Below are positions 27,628 through 37,196 of a DNA stretch of 64,000 bases, one piece after another. The DNA is from Echinicola arenosa. GTDB lineage: Bacteria; Bacteroidota; Bacteroidia; Cytophagales; Cyclobacteriaceae. The position numbers and the translations under genes are program-made. A model generated the notes under the pieces. The model was not told where the DNA came from, did no database searches, and was given only the letters and a program-made list of their open reading frames with translations. Each line of letters opens with the position of its first letter. Within the stretch, counting starts at the first letter, position 1. Location of the stretch: assembly GCF_014841125.1 (NCBI RefSeq), contig NZ_JACYTQ010000001.1, forward strand, positions 434,001 to 498,000, given 5' to 3'.

Positions 27628-30261
27628 ATGTCGCTATCCACAAAATATAATCCAACAGAAGCTGAATCTAAATGGTACAATTTCTGGATGGAAAATAAAT
27701 TGTTTAGTTCAACAGTAGATTACAATAAAGAGCCTTATTCCATCGTGATCCCACCACCAAACGTAACTGGTGTATTGCACATGGGGCACATGCTGAACAA
27801 TACGCTTCAGGATGTCTTGGTGAGAAAAGCCAGAATGGAAGGCAAAAATGCCTGCTGGGTTCCTGGTACTGACCATGCCTCTATTGCTACTGAAGCCAAG
27901 GTGGTGGCCATGTTGAAGGAAAGGGGCATCGATAAAAAATCAATCAGCAGAGATGAGTTTTTGAAATACGCTTGGGAATGGAAAGAAAAGTACGGTGGCA
28001 TTATTCTGGACCAACTTAAAAAACTAGGTGCTTCTTGTGATTGGGACAGAACCAAGTTCACCATGGATGCTGACTTGAGTGATGCAGTGATCAGTGTTTT
28101 TGTGGATCTTCACAAAAAAGGAAAAATCTATAGAGGCATCAGAATGGTCAACTGGGATCCACAGGGAAAAACAGCTCTTTCTGATGACGAAGTTGTTTTC
28201 AAAGAAATCAACTCTAAACTCTACTATATCAACTATAAAATTGAAGGAAGTGAAGAGGAATTCTTGACCATCGCCACGACCCGTCCTGAAACCATCATGG
28301 CAGACTCAGCGATTTGTATCAATCCGAATGACACTAGGTTTGAGCACCTAAAAGGCAAAAAGGCCTTGATTCCTTTGATCAACAGGGCCATCCCTATTGT
28401 TGAAGATGAATATGTGGACATGGAGTTTGGAACGGGCTGTTTGAAAGTTACACCAGCTCACGATGTCAATGATTACGAAATTGGGCTGAGACATAAATTA
28501 GAGGTGATCGATATCATCGCCGATGATGGAACCCTTAATGAAAAGGCGCAAATTTTGGTTGGTGAGGACAGGTTCATCGCCAGAAAAAAAATTGCCAAAT
28601 TACTTAAAGAAGCCAACCAACTGGCAAAAGAAGAGGATTACACTTCCAATGTAGGCCATTCCGAAAGGACTGATGCCGTCATCGAACCAAAACTTTCTTT
28701 ACAGTGGTTTATGAAAATGGAAGAAATCACCAAGCCTGCACTTAAGGCGGTGATGGATGATATCATCCAATTGTATCCTCCAAAATTCAAAAACATGTAC
28801 CGCAGTTGGATGGACAATGTGCGGGACTGGTGTATTTCCCGTCAATTGTGGTGGGGGCATCAAATCCCTGCTTATTACCTTCCAAACGGTGAATATGTAG
28901 TAGCCAAAACAGCTGAAGAGGCTTTAAAACTTGCCAACGAGCAATATCAGGAAAACTATTCCCTTGAAGACCTCAAGCAAGACGAGGATGTATTGGACAC
29001 TTGGTTCTCTTCTTGGTTGTGGCCAATCTCTGTTTTTGACACCGATATCTTCACTACTGGTGAGAAAAACGAAGACTTAAAATACTATTACCCTACCAAT
29101 GACTTGGTAACCGCTCCGGAGATTCTATTCTTCTGGGTAGCAAGGATGATCATCGCCGGATATGAATATATGGGCGAGAAGCCATTTAGAAACGTTTACC
29201 TGACGGGAATTGTAAGGGACAAATTGGGCCGTAAAATGTCCAAATCCCTAGGTAACTCTCCTGATCCATTGGAGTTGATCAAAAGTTATGGCGCAGATGG
29301 AGTGAGAACAGGTATGCTATTCAGCTCTCCTGCTGGCAATGACCTTCCTTTTGATGAAAAATTGGTAGAGCAAGGCCGTAACTTCTCCAATAAAATCTGG
29401 AATGCTTTCCGATTGATCCAAGGGTGGGAAGTGGATTCCAACATTTTGGAGCACCATAACCATACCGCTATCAAATGGTTTGAAAACCGCTTTAATCAGG
29501 CATTAGAGGAAATAGAAGACCACTTCAGCAAATTCAGGATTTCAGATGCCTTAATGAGTACATATAAATTGGTATGGGATGATTTCTGTTCTTGGTACCT
29601 TGAAATGGTCAAGCCAGAATACCAAAAGCCAATTGATCTGGAAACTTATGAAAAGACTTTAGGTTTCTTTGAATCGATCATGAAAGTGCTGCATCCGTTT
29701 ATGCCATTTATTACGGAAGAGCTTTGGCACCAGGTAAAAGGTAGAGATGTAAAAGACGCCTTAATTGTTTCCTCATGGCCAAGTGTTGCGAGTTATGATG
29801 AAAAGTTGATTGGTGAAGCAGCACAGGTTTTTGAAGTGGTTTCTCAAGTGAGAAATATCAGGGCCTCCAAAGGTATTTCACCTAAAGAAGCTTTTGAACT
29901 GACCATCAATACGCAAAACCAAGCTTTGTATGTGTCTTTTGAGGCGATCATGAAAAAGCTGGCCAACCTTAGCCAAGTAGCTTATGCCGACAAGGTAGAG
30001 GGGGCTTTGAGTTTTGTGGTAAAATCCGACGAGTTCTTTATTCCACTTAATGAAAAAATTGACGTGGAAGCAGAAAAAGAAAATATCCGGAAAGAACTGG
30101 AATACACAAAAGGTTTCCTAAACACAGTAATGAAGAAACTCAGTAATGAACGCTTTGTCAGTGGTGCCCCTGCTCAGGTAGTTGAAAATGAAAAGCAAAA
30201 ACAAGCTGATGCAGAAGCAAAAATAAAAGCACTGGAAGAAAGCTTAGCCAAATTGGTTTAA
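27628..30261 (+). CDS. valS: valyl-tRNA synthetase
   Basis: Charges tRNA-Val with valine; class I synthetase, cytoplasmic. 877 residues, full length. The HIGH motif is [18 protein letters not shown] (HMGH at 51-54) and the KMSKS loop is [16 protein letters not shown] (about 536-540). The CP1 editing domain lies between, with [20 protein letters not shown]. The anticodon-binding domain has [10 protein letters not shown]. The C-terminal coiled coil is present ([20 protein letters not shown] ... [20 protein letters not shown]), typical of ValRS. No leader peptide rich in Val codons was found upstream. It is followed by a hairpin terminator at 30286-30320. Confidence 0.98.
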   Translation: MSLSTKYNPTEAESKWYNFWMENKLFSSTVDYNKEPYSIVIPPPNVTGVLHMGHMLNNTLQDVLVRKARMEGKNACWVPGTDHASIATEAKVVAMLKERGIDKKSISRDEFLKYAWEWKEKYGGIILDQLKKLGASCDWDRTKFTMDADLSDAVISVFVDLHKKGKIYRGIRMVNWDPQGKTALSDDEVVFKEINSKLYYINYKIEGSEEEFLTIATTRPETIMADSAICINPNDTRFEHLKGKKALIPLINRAIPIVEDEYVDMEFGTGCLKVTPAHDVNDYEIGLRHKLEVIDIIADDGTLNEKAQILVGEDRFIARKKIAKLLKEANQLAKEEDYTSNVGHSERTDAVIEPKLSLQWFMKMEEITKPALKAVMDDIIQLYPPKFKNMYRSWMDNVRDWCISRQLWWGHQIPAYYLPNGEYVVAKTAEEALKLANEQYQENYSLEDLKQDEDVLDTWFSSWLWPISVFDTDIFTTGEKNEDLKYYYPTNDLVTAPEILFFWVARMIIAGYEYMGEKPFRNVYLTGIVRDKLGRKMSKSLGNSPDPLELIKSYGADGVRTGMLFSSPAGNDLPFDEKLVEQGRNFSNKIWNAFRLIQGWEVDSNILEHHNHTAIKWFENRFNQALEEIEDHFSKFRISDALMSTYKLVWDDFCSWYLEMVKPEYQKPIDLETYEKTLGFFESIMKVLHPFMPFITEELWHQVKGRDVKDALIVSSWPSVASYDEKLIGEAAQVFEVVSQVRNIRASKGISPKEAFELTINTQNQALYVSFEAIMKKLANLSQVAYADKVEGALSFVVKSDEFFIPLNEKIDVEAEKENIRKELEYTKGFLNTVMKKLSNERFVSGAPAQVVENEKQKQADAEAKIKALEESLAKLV

Positions 30262-30285
30262 ACCTTAAAAGTAACTTATATCATG

Positions 30286-30320
30286 AGAGTCATTCAGTTT
30301 TTGGGTGGCTCTTTTTTTAT
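30286..30320 (+). terminator. terminator after valS
   Basis: Stem AGAGTCA (30286-30292) with TGGCTCT (30306-30312; one G-T pair) around a 13-base loop, followed by a run of T to about 30319. The loop is large, so strength is moderate. Confidence 0.6.
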
Positions 30321-30342
30321 AGTTAGTAGAGTAGAGAATAAT

Positions 30343-30404
30343 GAGTCTTGAATATTTAGTCTCTTATATCCTCCTATTTCCTCAAGACTCCCTACTCAAG
30401 ACTC
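30343..30404. repeat. short inverted and tandem repeats (GAGTCTTGA / TCAAGACTC)
   Basis: GAGTCTTGA at 30343-30351 is the reverse complement of TCAAGACTC, which occurs twice, at 30382-30390 and 30396-30404. The two copies belong to a 14-base tandem unit (TCAAGACTCCCTAC / TCAAGACTCCTTAC). It lies in the 263-base gap between valS and proC, which otherwise holds only the valS terminator and presumably the proC promoter. It may be an intergenic repeat family; function unknown. Confidence 0.6.
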
Positions 30405-30524
30405 CTTACTACAAACATTTTTTTTCTTAATCAAAGATTAACATTCAAAGGATTGGTTTATTTTTACCTGCGCAACAGCATCATTCACAATTGAAGCTTT
30501 TCACCAAAGAACCAATTACAAGAA

Positions 30525-31322
30525 ATGAAAGACTTAAAAATAGCGATCATTGGATGTGGCAATTTAGGCTTGTCCATTGTCAATGGCTTATTGGACACAA
30601 CGGGCTTCAAGGCCCAAAGCCTAAGTGTAACCAAACGTCACCCTGAAAGCCTTTTTCACCTAGAACCCTTGGGGGTCACAGTCACCTCGGACAATATTTC
30701 CGCTTCCAAAGATGCTGACTTGATAGTTTTAGGCGTAAAACCCTACAACGTCCCCCACATTTTGAAAGAAATTTCGCCGGTACTCTCTCCTGATAAGCAA
30801 ACCATTATTTCCTTGGCTACAGGAGTAACTTTGGAAGACATGTACAAACATCTTCCTGCTGAGATGGCAGTTTTTAGAGCCATGCCCAATATCGCTGCCG
30901 ATATTCAGGAATCCATTACCTGTATCTGTGGAAAAAATGGAGATGCCAGCGTAGAAGCAAGTATCAAGGAATTGTTTAATAGTATCGGCATCTCAATTGT
31001 TATTGAAGAGCATTTGATGGAAGCGGCCACGGTCTTGGGTGCATGTGGCATTGCTTATGTCTTGCGATTTATGAGGGCGATGACTCAAGGAGGGATTCAA
31101 ATTGGCTTTGATGCCCATACCGCCAACACCATTGTAAACCAAACGGTAAAAGGCGCTGCAGAATTAATCATCAAAAAAGGTATCCACCCAGAAGCTGCCA
31201 TAGATAAGGTCACGACACCTAAAGGCTGTACCATTGTTGGTCTGAATGAGATGGAGCATCACGGCTTCAGTGCAGCCATGGTGAAGGGTGTTTTGGCCAG
31301 TTATGAGAAAATTGAAAAATAA
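30525..31322 (+). CDS. proC: pyrroline-5-carboxylate reductase
   Basis: Reduces 1-pyrroline-5-carboxylate to proline with NAD(P)H, the last step of proline synthesis. 265 residues, normal length. N-terminal Rossmann motif IAIIGCGNLGLSIVNGL, then VLGVKPYNV and IISLATGVTLEDM; the conserved MPNIAADIQES; C-terminal dimerisation/substrate domain with MEAATVLGACGIAYV and the signature TTPKGCTIVGLNEMEHHGFSAAMVKG region. The gene appears monocistronic; the neighbour downstream is on the other strand. The 5' gap contains AT-rich sequence with TATTTTTA near 30460, a near-match to the -7 box. Confidence 0.95.
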   Translation: MKDLKIAIIGCGNLGLSIVNGLLDTTGFKAQSLSVTKRHPESLFHLEPLGVTVTSDNISASKDADLIVLGVKPYNVPHILKEISPVLSPDKQTIISLATGVTLEDMYKHLPAEMAVFRAMPNIAADIQESITCICGKNGDASVEASIKELFNSIGISIVIEEHLMEAATVLGACGIAYVLRFMRAMTQGGIQIGFDAHTANTIVNQTVKGAAELIIKKGIHPEAAIDKVTTPKGCTIVGLNEMEHHGFSAAMVKGVLASYEKIEK

Positions 31323-31387
31323 TCGCCCCTTTTTACCAACTATTTATGGGGAGCTTAACAGTTTCAAATTGACAGTGCTTTCTAATA

Positions 31388-32545
31388 TTAAAACTGCTTC
31401 AGGTGGTACTTTCCAACAACAAATCCAGTTTGAGGGTCAAGTTTTTTGACAAAATTAGATAGCTCCGTCTCGCTTTCCATTCTATCTTCGACAAACTCCT
31501 TTAAATGTTCGTACTGATGGATGGTATATAAATTATCTTCTTGATCCAAAAACCAGGGATTAAGATAATTGAGACCATTATCCAAATCATTCAGGATTTT
31601 TCTACCCGAAATAATATTTGAGGTTCTTTTATCCTGAATAAAGAAGTTGATCCTGTTGTATTTGGCAAACATGTCTATAAAAAAATTATCATTGACCATT
31701 AAACCGGGGTAGTGCACCGCATATTTTTCTTGGATTTCTTCCCTATTTAAAACTGATGAGGGCTGTACCCCATATATGAGTTCCATTGGAAGATTTTGTC
31801 CTTCCAAATCAACATATATTTTGTGGATACCTTCATGCTCATCAATCTTAAAAACAGTATCCATATAAACATGAGTAGCATAGACATCTGTTTTGTACCT
31901 AAACATGTTATGTCTATCTTTAGTAGACCCAATTACATTCTTCTTATGGTCACTAATAACAGGTTTTATTTGTCCATTCTCTGAGTTCCATTTAAGTATA
32001 AAAACTGAATTTGAAAAATCACTATTAACCATTCCTTTTCGAACATCTCGAGAATAAACCAAGTATTCATTTTCGGAAATGGAAACTAAATTCCCAAATA
32101 TTAACGGTAATCTTATCGAGGCGACAAATTCACCATCAGTGGAGTACCGTATCAAATCCTTATTGGTCAATACTTCGATTGTTTCCCGCTGCTCATTATA
32201 ATTAACTCCTTCTAACCACAAATATTCACCAGGACCTTCTCCATATCTATCAATAATTGATACCATTTCAAAGTCCTTGTTTAAAACGTAGACTTTCATT
32301 GCTATTTCATAATCCGCAAGTATAAAATAATCCTTCGTCACCAAAACCCTATCTATAAAACCGTATCGAATTTCATTTGGAAGCTTGATATATTCAACCC
32401 TGTCAACAAATGAAGACAATAAGGGAGTTTGCTCCAGTTTTACCGATATTATTTGATTAATATTTTTATTATTTCCTTCATTGCATGAAACTATTGAAAG
32501 TAAAGTGATAGATATTGTAAATATTTTAATAGAAAACAATTTCAT
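31388..32545 (-). CDS. six-bladed beta-propeller lipoprotein
   Basis: 385 residues. Lipoprotein signal (MKLFSIKIFTISITLLSIVSC, Cys21). The rest is the Bacteroidota 6-bladed beta-propeller family (NHL/TolB-like): FVDRVEYIKLP, ITKD/VTKDYFILADYE-type blade starts, VYVLNKDFEMVSIIDRYGEG and PGEYLW, FVASIRLP, VYATHVYMDTVFKIDEHEG, LYTIHQY. No enzyme motif. Family members often sit beside short exported peptides and export machinery in Bacteroides. Here a 71-residue Cys-rich exported peptide gene lies 55 bases upstream on the same strand, so the two probably form an operon. Role unknown; peptide binding or sensing is a guess. Confidence 0.8.
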   Translation of the reverse strand: MKLFSIKIFTISITLLSIVSCNEGNNKNINQIISVKLEQTPLLSSFVDRVEYIKLPNEIRYGFIDRVLVTKDYFILADYEIAMKVYVLNKDFEMVSIIDRYGEGPGEYLWLEGVNYNEQRETIEVLTNKDLIRYSTDGEFVASIRLPLIFGNLVSISENEYLVYSRDVRKGMVNSDFSNSVFILKWNSENGQIKPVISDHKKNVIGSTKDRHNMFRYKTDVYATHVYMDTVFKIDEHEGIHKIYVDLEGQNLPMELIYGVQPSSVLNREEIQEKYAVHYPGLMVNDNFFIDMFAKYNRINFFIQDKRTSNIISGRKILNDLDNGLNYLNPWFLDQEDNLYTIHQYEHLKEFVEDRMESETELSNFVKKLDPQTGFVVGKYHLKQF

Positions 32546-32600
32546 AAATCAATTTGACCTAGTTCAAATAAAAAATAAGCTAAAAAGTGACCCAAATATT

Positions 32601-32816
32601 TCACCAAGGGTCCATGCATCCCTCTTCACATGAAACTTGATCTTCTACTTGACAATTGTTTAACAAATAATTTGGGCGACATTTTATTACAATTGCTGTA
32701 CAACCCGGATAGTAATTATAACAATAATCATCAACCGCTGCAAAAGATTCTCTTTCTGCTATACCAGTCTCATAAGACAAGATGAAAATAACTGAAGCTA
32801 AAAGTATTTTTTTCAT
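32601..32816 (-). CDS. short exported Cys-rich peptide (NVEALA-like?)
   Basis: 71 residues. A hydrophobic N-terminal signal (MKKILLASVIFILSYETGIA) is followed by about 50 residues with six cysteines (DDYCYNYYPGC, IVIKC, LNNC, QVSCEEGC), enough for three disulfides, and a Trp at the end. I do not know its function. Its build (short, signal-bearing, Cys-rich, with a SFAAVDD segment before the first Cys) and its position ahead of a six-bladed propeller gene resemble the NVEALA-peptide/propeller pairs of Bacteroides, but the NVEALA motif itself is not present, so membership is uncertain. It is small but plausible as a real gene because of signal peptide, Cys pattern and operon position. Confidence 0.6.
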   Translation of the reverse strand: MKKILLASVIFILSYETGIAERESFAAVDDYCYNYYPGCTAIVIKCRPNYLLNNCQVEDQVSCEEGCMDPW

Positions 32817-33038
32817 GTTAACAGTGTTTAATATTTTGAGTTAATAAAATAAAATCACACCATATAAACAACTTTATCACAGCACTTTGTATATGAAAAA
32901 ATTAAAAATGTAAAAATACATCAAGTACCAAAAAAGAAAACCAGACATTGTTAAAAATAAGTGATAAAACTTATTCACACTTAATTTATTAAGTTTCTAA
33001 CAAATTCATATCCAATCCCTTGACAACAAGGTTATCCC

Positions 33039-34370
33039 TCACACCTTGGCTATCTTCGCCAACACTTCCAAGCTCCTATCTACCTCATCCATGGTATTAC
33101 CCACAAATGGCGTAAGCCTAGCAAAAGACTGGCGATAAGGAGAACTGCTCGCTATTACACCCATATCATGAAAACGCCTGACAGTTTCATCTGCTTCCAA
33201 GCTATTGACCATAAAACAGTTGATTCCGGCAGACATATTGGGATCCAAAGGCGTAATCAAATCTACACCGGGAATATTTCTTATCCCTTCCTTCACATGA
33301 GTACTCAACTCAGTAGTCCTTTGATGCACCCTATCCCTTTTCATTTCCATCTGAAGTTCAAAGGCAGTATGAAGTGCCCAACGAAAATCAAAAGAATGAA
33401 AGCCTCCGGGAGTCATTAGTTCATGAAAAGTCGGTTCCCTTTCAGGAGGATTGCCCAAGTATTCAAGAAAAGGATATTCAGAAAACGCTGGAATCGTTGG
33501 TTCTATAAAATTCCAAGCTTCTCTTTTTGCATAGAGTATTCCCGTACCTCTTGGCCCAAAAATCCATTTATGGGTCCCCGCAGAAAAAAAGTCGCAGCCA
33601 AGCTCAGCAATATCCTTATCCTGATTTCCAAAGCCATGCACGCCATCTACTGCAAAGTAAATATGATTATCTTCAATCCGCCCCTTATTCACCTCCTTGA
33701 TAGCCTCAGCTATTTCAGCGATCGGCAATTTTACTCCTGTACTCGAATGCACCCAAGTGACCATTACCACTCTTGTCTTATCCGAAATAGCCTTTTTAAT
33801 GTTTCCAACTACCTCATCGACCGTAACCGTTCGGGGATCTTGATATTCTTCAACCCGACGATAAGAAGCACCTTTTTTCTTACAAGTATATTCAATGGAT
33901 TTGTCCGTAACATAATGATCATGCGTAGTGGCTAAAATCTCATCCCCAGGTCGAAGCTTCATGCCATTAAACAACAAAGAAGTTCCCATGGTGGTACTGT
34001 CTGTCAAGGCTATTTCAGCTGCAGTTACCCCCATATATTTGGCAGCTGCATCGCAAACTTTCAATTCAGCCGTCATAAAATTTTCCTCCCAATACATTGC
34101 TGGATTGTTATCAAATGCCTTTCGGTGCTTTTCGATGGCTTCTGCAACCGGGGCTGGATGGGAAGCTAAAAGCATTTGGGCCATTTGAACATGGCTATTG
34201 TCCAAAGGGAAAAGGGCCCTTACCCCTTCCCAAGTGCTGATATCAGTGAAAATTGGAGTGGTATTGGCTGTTGTAGAGTCAGCTTTATTACAGGAAGATA
34301 ATGTAGCAGGTAGGGTCAAGGCCATTCCCATAGAAAAGCCCGAAGAGCGGATGAATTTTCTTCTGTCCAT
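33039..34370 (-). CDS. class V aminotransferase-fold PLP enzyme with Tat-type signal
   Basis: 443 residues. The N-terminus MDRRKFIRSSGFSMGMALTL with following LSSC looks like a twin-arginine signal with a lipobox, so the folded PLP enzyme is probably exported as a lipoprotein. The fold is that of cysteine desulfurase/isopenicillin-N epimerase-like enzymes: TDSTTMGTSLLFNG, TTHDHYVTDKSIEYT, VVMVTWVHSSTGV, FAVDGVHGFG (Asp242 for the pyridine nitrogen) and FFSAGTHKWIFGPRGTG with Lys268 as the PLP lysine. Complete length. Relatives of this exported type are usually annotated only as aminotransferase class V. Substrate unknown. It stands between the propeller/peptide pair and a DUF4386 gene, with no tight linkage. 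Confidence 0.85.
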   Translation of the reverse strand: MDRRKFIRSSGFSMGMALTLPATLSSCNKADSTTANTTPIFTDISTWEGVRALFPLDNSHVQMAQMLLASHPAPVAEAIEKHRKAFDNNPAMYWEENFMTAELKVCDAAAKYMGVTAAEIALTDSTTMGTSLLFNGMKLRPGDEILATTHDHYVTDKSIEYTCKKKGASYRRVEEYQDPRTVTVDEVVGNIKKAISDKTRVVMVTWVHSSTGVKLPIAEIAEAIKEVNKGRIEDNHIYFAVDGVHGFGNQDKDIAELGCDFFSAGTHKWIFGPRGTGILYAKREAWNFIEPTIPAFSEYPFLEYLGNPPEREPTFHELMTPGGFHSFDFRWALHTAFELQMEMKRDRVHQRTTELSTHVKEGIRNIPGVDLITPLDPNMSAGINCFMVNSLEADETVRRFHDMGVIASSSPYRQSFARLTPFVGNTMDEVDRSLEVLAKIAKV

Positions 34371-34521
34371 AAGTTGAAGGTTTTGGGTTTACTGGTATAA
34401 TTTACTAAAAACCAACCCAATAACTACACACTTCAACTCAAAAAGACTGTTCTGGAAAATTAAATCACCTACCTTCCAAACCTTTGTCCAAGCATGGTTT
34501 ACATCTGACTTTCCTAAAAAT

Positions 34522-35163
34522 TTATCGAATCATCGCTCCGAGATTTTTAGGAGATCTTTTGCCACCTTTCACAAGCAACCATACAGCAAAAGACATTTCT
34601 CCAAGGATGCTAGGTATCGCAACAAAAGCCAAGAACAAGGAACCGTAAACATCATAATTGGGCATCAAGAAATGTGCTGTAGTATCTGCCATATACATCA
34701 CCCCAGCAATAACGAGGAAAATGGCAATTATTTTGGGTGCCTCTGCTATTTTTCCAAGCAAGATCAAATGAAAACCAAAAAAGAAAAGGCCTATCAACCA
34801 CACAGTATTAAAAATATCTACCAGTCTGAGTACCTCTCCATCACTACTAACCGAAAATGTTAGTGGAAGTGCGGCAAGGGCCACACCCATTATTATCGCA
34901 TGCACAATTCTAAAATAGGTACTTAAGCGAGACAAATGATGTTCCCTGTACATTTCATAAAGCGCCCACGCTACTACTACATCAAAAAGAACTGTAATCA
35001 TAAAGGCCATCACCCCTAAGCCCACCATAAAGCGATTATGCTCAATCATTTCCAAGGGAGACTCCATAATAGATTCCAACACAAAAAAATTAGCAAATAT
35101 TGCCGCAAAGAAAATAACCCAATAGCTAATTCCCGCGATGATAGAAAGCGTTCTTAATTTCAT
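34522..35163 (-). CDS. DUF4386-family integral membrane protein
   Basis: 213 residues with about six membrane segments (IIAGISYWVIFFAAIFANFF, VGLGVMAFMITVLFDVVVAW, IVHAIIMGVALAALPLTFS, TVWLIGLFFFGFHLILLG, IIAIFLVIAGVMYMADTTAHF, LFLAFVAIPSILGEMSFAVW). The pattern, including the conserved short loop ALYEMYREHHLSRLSTYFRI, matches the DUF4386 family of small bacterial membrane proteins of unknown function. Family assignment rests on memory of this pattern. It is followed 151 bases later by the aminotransferase gene and preceded by 235 AT-rich bases. Confidence 0.75.
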   Translation of the reverse strand: MKLRTLSIIAGISYWVIFFAAIFANFFVLESIMESPLEMIEHNRFMVGLGVMAFMITVLFDVVVAWALYEMYREHHLSRLSTYFRIVHAIIMGVALAALPLTFSVSSDGEVLRLVDIFNTVWLIGLFFFGFHLILLGKIAEAPKIIAIFLVIAGVMYMADTTAHFLMPNYDVYGSLFLAFVAIPSILGEMSFAVWLLVKGGKRSPKNLGAMIR

Positions 35164-35398
35164 TTTACCTTAATTATTTTAACAATTGCTTATTTAAAAC
35201 AAACTCATTAAAATAGTAAAATCAATTCATAATACTTTTATAACTGTATAAAAACACTTTTTGAACATCAAAAAAACACCGCATCTACTATTCCACTTTT
35301 AGTGCACGTCAAATCATTAAACCTAATATATAATCTGAGATCTGGTTCTCTGCGTACCCAATTAGACCCAAATCATCTCCAAACATTTAAACCCACCA

Positions 35399-37039
35399 TT
35401 ACTTACTCTCCCTAAGCACTTTAAACTCTGAGCCTTCTTTCCATGCCGGCCAAGATTCCTCCGCTACTACAGCCCTTCCAACTCGATACAGTAACTCCAC
35501 ATCCTCGACCGCACCATCCAAGTTCCATCTTGTGGTATCAAATTCATCAGAAGGCTTATGATAATATTTGGCCCTGTATTCATCCTGAAGGGATTTGCCA
35601 AACTCCTTACCTTTTTCTACATGGTCTATCCCAGTACCTGTGTAGAGCGCAGGAATACCTTTTTTAGCGAAGTTAAAATGGTCAGACCTAAAATAGTAGC
35701 CTGCTGAAGGTGTCGGCTCTTCAGATGTATATCTCCCCTGTTTTTCAGCCTCCCTTGCCAAAACATCCTCCAAATCAGATTGCCCTTTTCCTACCACGAC
35801 AATATCTTTCATCTTTCCATATGGATTGATTCCATCCATATTGATATTGGCAATGGTTTGTAAAATGGGGTAAACAGGATGCTCTGTATAATAAGCCGCC
35901 CCTAAAAGCCCTTGCTCCTCTGCTGTTACGGCCAAAAATACCACTGTTCTCTCGGGCTCTTGTCCGAAAGCAAATGCTTCGGCAATTTCCAGTAAAGCCG
36001 CCGTTCCGCTTGCATTATCCAATGCACCATTGTAAATACTATCACCATCTGCATCAGGCTTCCCTACACCAATATGATCCCAATGGGCCGTATAAATAAG
36101 GTATTCATCAGGATGCTTGCTTCCATCTCTTTTGGCTATTACATTTTTGGAAGTATTGAACCTTGTGCTGACCTTCAAGCTTGTGCTTGCTTTTAAACCC
36201 AAGGGAATCGCCTCGAAACCTGGCTTTCTAGCCTTGGCCAATAGTTCACGGTCATTATACCCTGCCATTTGAAATATCTTTGTGGCCGCAGGTAGGCTAA
36301 GCCAACCATCAAAAGCGAGCTGATGGGCAGATTTATCCTTGGGGTTCAAGTAAAGTTTTGGGGTGTTCCAGCCGTTTTGCACTACATTAAAGCCATAGCC
36401 AGCGGGAATAGTATTGTGTACTACCAAACAGCCAAGGGCACCCTGCCTAGTGGCTTCTTCAAACTTATAAGTCCATCGGCCATAATAGGTCATGGTATTA
36501 CCTTTGAAAAAATCTCCTTCTGTACCAAATCCGGGATCATTCACCAAAACAACCACAATCTTCCCCTCCACATCCAAACCTTCATAATCGTTCCAGTCAT
36601 ACTCAGGTGCTACAATGCCAAAACCTGCAAAAACCAACTCTGCATCCTCCACTTTGATCTTTGGATCTTGTCTTTCTGTGTAAATGACATAGTCCTTTAA
36701 TCCTAATAGGTCCATTCTTTCACCATTGCCTTCGATCCTCATTACTGTATCTGCTTCAGTAGTAATTTCCACTAAAGGAACATCTTGAAAATAACTTTCT
36801 CCATTGCCCGATGCCAACCCCATTTCCTCAAATTGGGCCTTTAAATATGCAAGGGTTTTCTCCTCTCCTTTTGTAAAAGGCATTCTACCCAAATACGCAT
36901 CAGAAGACAATTCTTGGATATGCTTTTGTAAAGATTCAGCAGTAATGCGTGATGCAGAGTCATAGTCACTTTTTTCATTGCACGAGAACAGCAAGTTAGC
37001 AGCAAAAAGCACGGAAATCATCTTTATATTCTTCATCAT
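35399..37039 (-). CDS. M28-family zinc metallopeptidase with PA domain, lipoprotein
   Basis: 546 residues. Lipoprotein signal (MMKNIKMISVLFAANLLFSC). Zinc-dependent exo-aminopeptidase of family M28. An inserted PA domain (about 130-270: ELVFAGFGIVAPEYDWNDYE, KIVVVLVNDPGFG, RQGALGCLVVHN) precedes the catalytic core. The metal ligands are seen in YTAHWDHIGVG (His, Asp), YNGALDNASGTAALLE (Asp), LAVTAEEQGLLGA (Glu-Glu), NMDGINPYG (Asp) and the late FRSDHFNFAKKG (His). All five ligand positions look intact. It trims peptides in the periplasm or at the surface for nutrition. It is divergent from the alpha/beta hydrolase gene. Confidence 0.93.
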   Translation of the reverse strand: MMKNIKMISVLFAANLLFSCNEKSDYDSASRITAESLQKHIQELSSDAYLGRMPFTKGEEKTLAYLKAQFEEMGLASGNGESYFQDVPLVEITTEADTVMRIEGNGERMDLLGLKDYVIYTERQDPKIKVEDAELVFAGFGIVAPEYDWNDYEGLDVEGKIVVVLVNDPGFGTEGDFFKGNTMTYYGRWTYKFEEATRQGALGCLVVHNTIPAGYGFNVVQNGWNTPKLYLNPKDKSAHQLAFDGWLSLPAATKIFQMAGYNDRELLAKARKPGFEAIPLGLKASTSLKVSTRFNTSKNVIAKRDGSKHPDEYLIYTAHWDHIGVGKPDADGDSIYNGALDNASGTAALLEIAEAFAFGQEPERTVVFLAVTAEEQGLLGAAYYTEHPVYPILQTIANINMDGINPYGKMKDIVVVGKGQSDLEDVLAREAEKQGRYTSEEPTPSAGYYFRSDHFNFAKKGIPALYTGTGIDHVEKGKEFGKSLQDEYRAKYYHKPSDEFDTTRWNLDGAVEDVELLYRVGRAVVAEESWPAWKEGSEFKVLRESK

Positions 37040-37196
37040 ATCAAATGGATTAGCGGTTTGGTCAATTGGTACAAAATAACAAATCCTTCCGAAATAATGG
37101 CTTGGCGGTTTAAAAATCAGCTTGCTTCATTTTTTATAGGATAATCTTGAAAAACACTTTAGCTTTATTATTGAAATTCAAGATCTACAAACGACA

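Noticed and set aside
30343-30404. Possible CRISPR-like array from repeated TCAAGACTC
   Set aside because: Only two direct copies 14 bases apart, no spacer-length gaps and no cas genes.
33423-33935. 170-codon open frame opposite the class V aminotransferase
   Set aside because: Antisense to conserved PLP-enzyme sequence including the active-site lysine region; no independent support.
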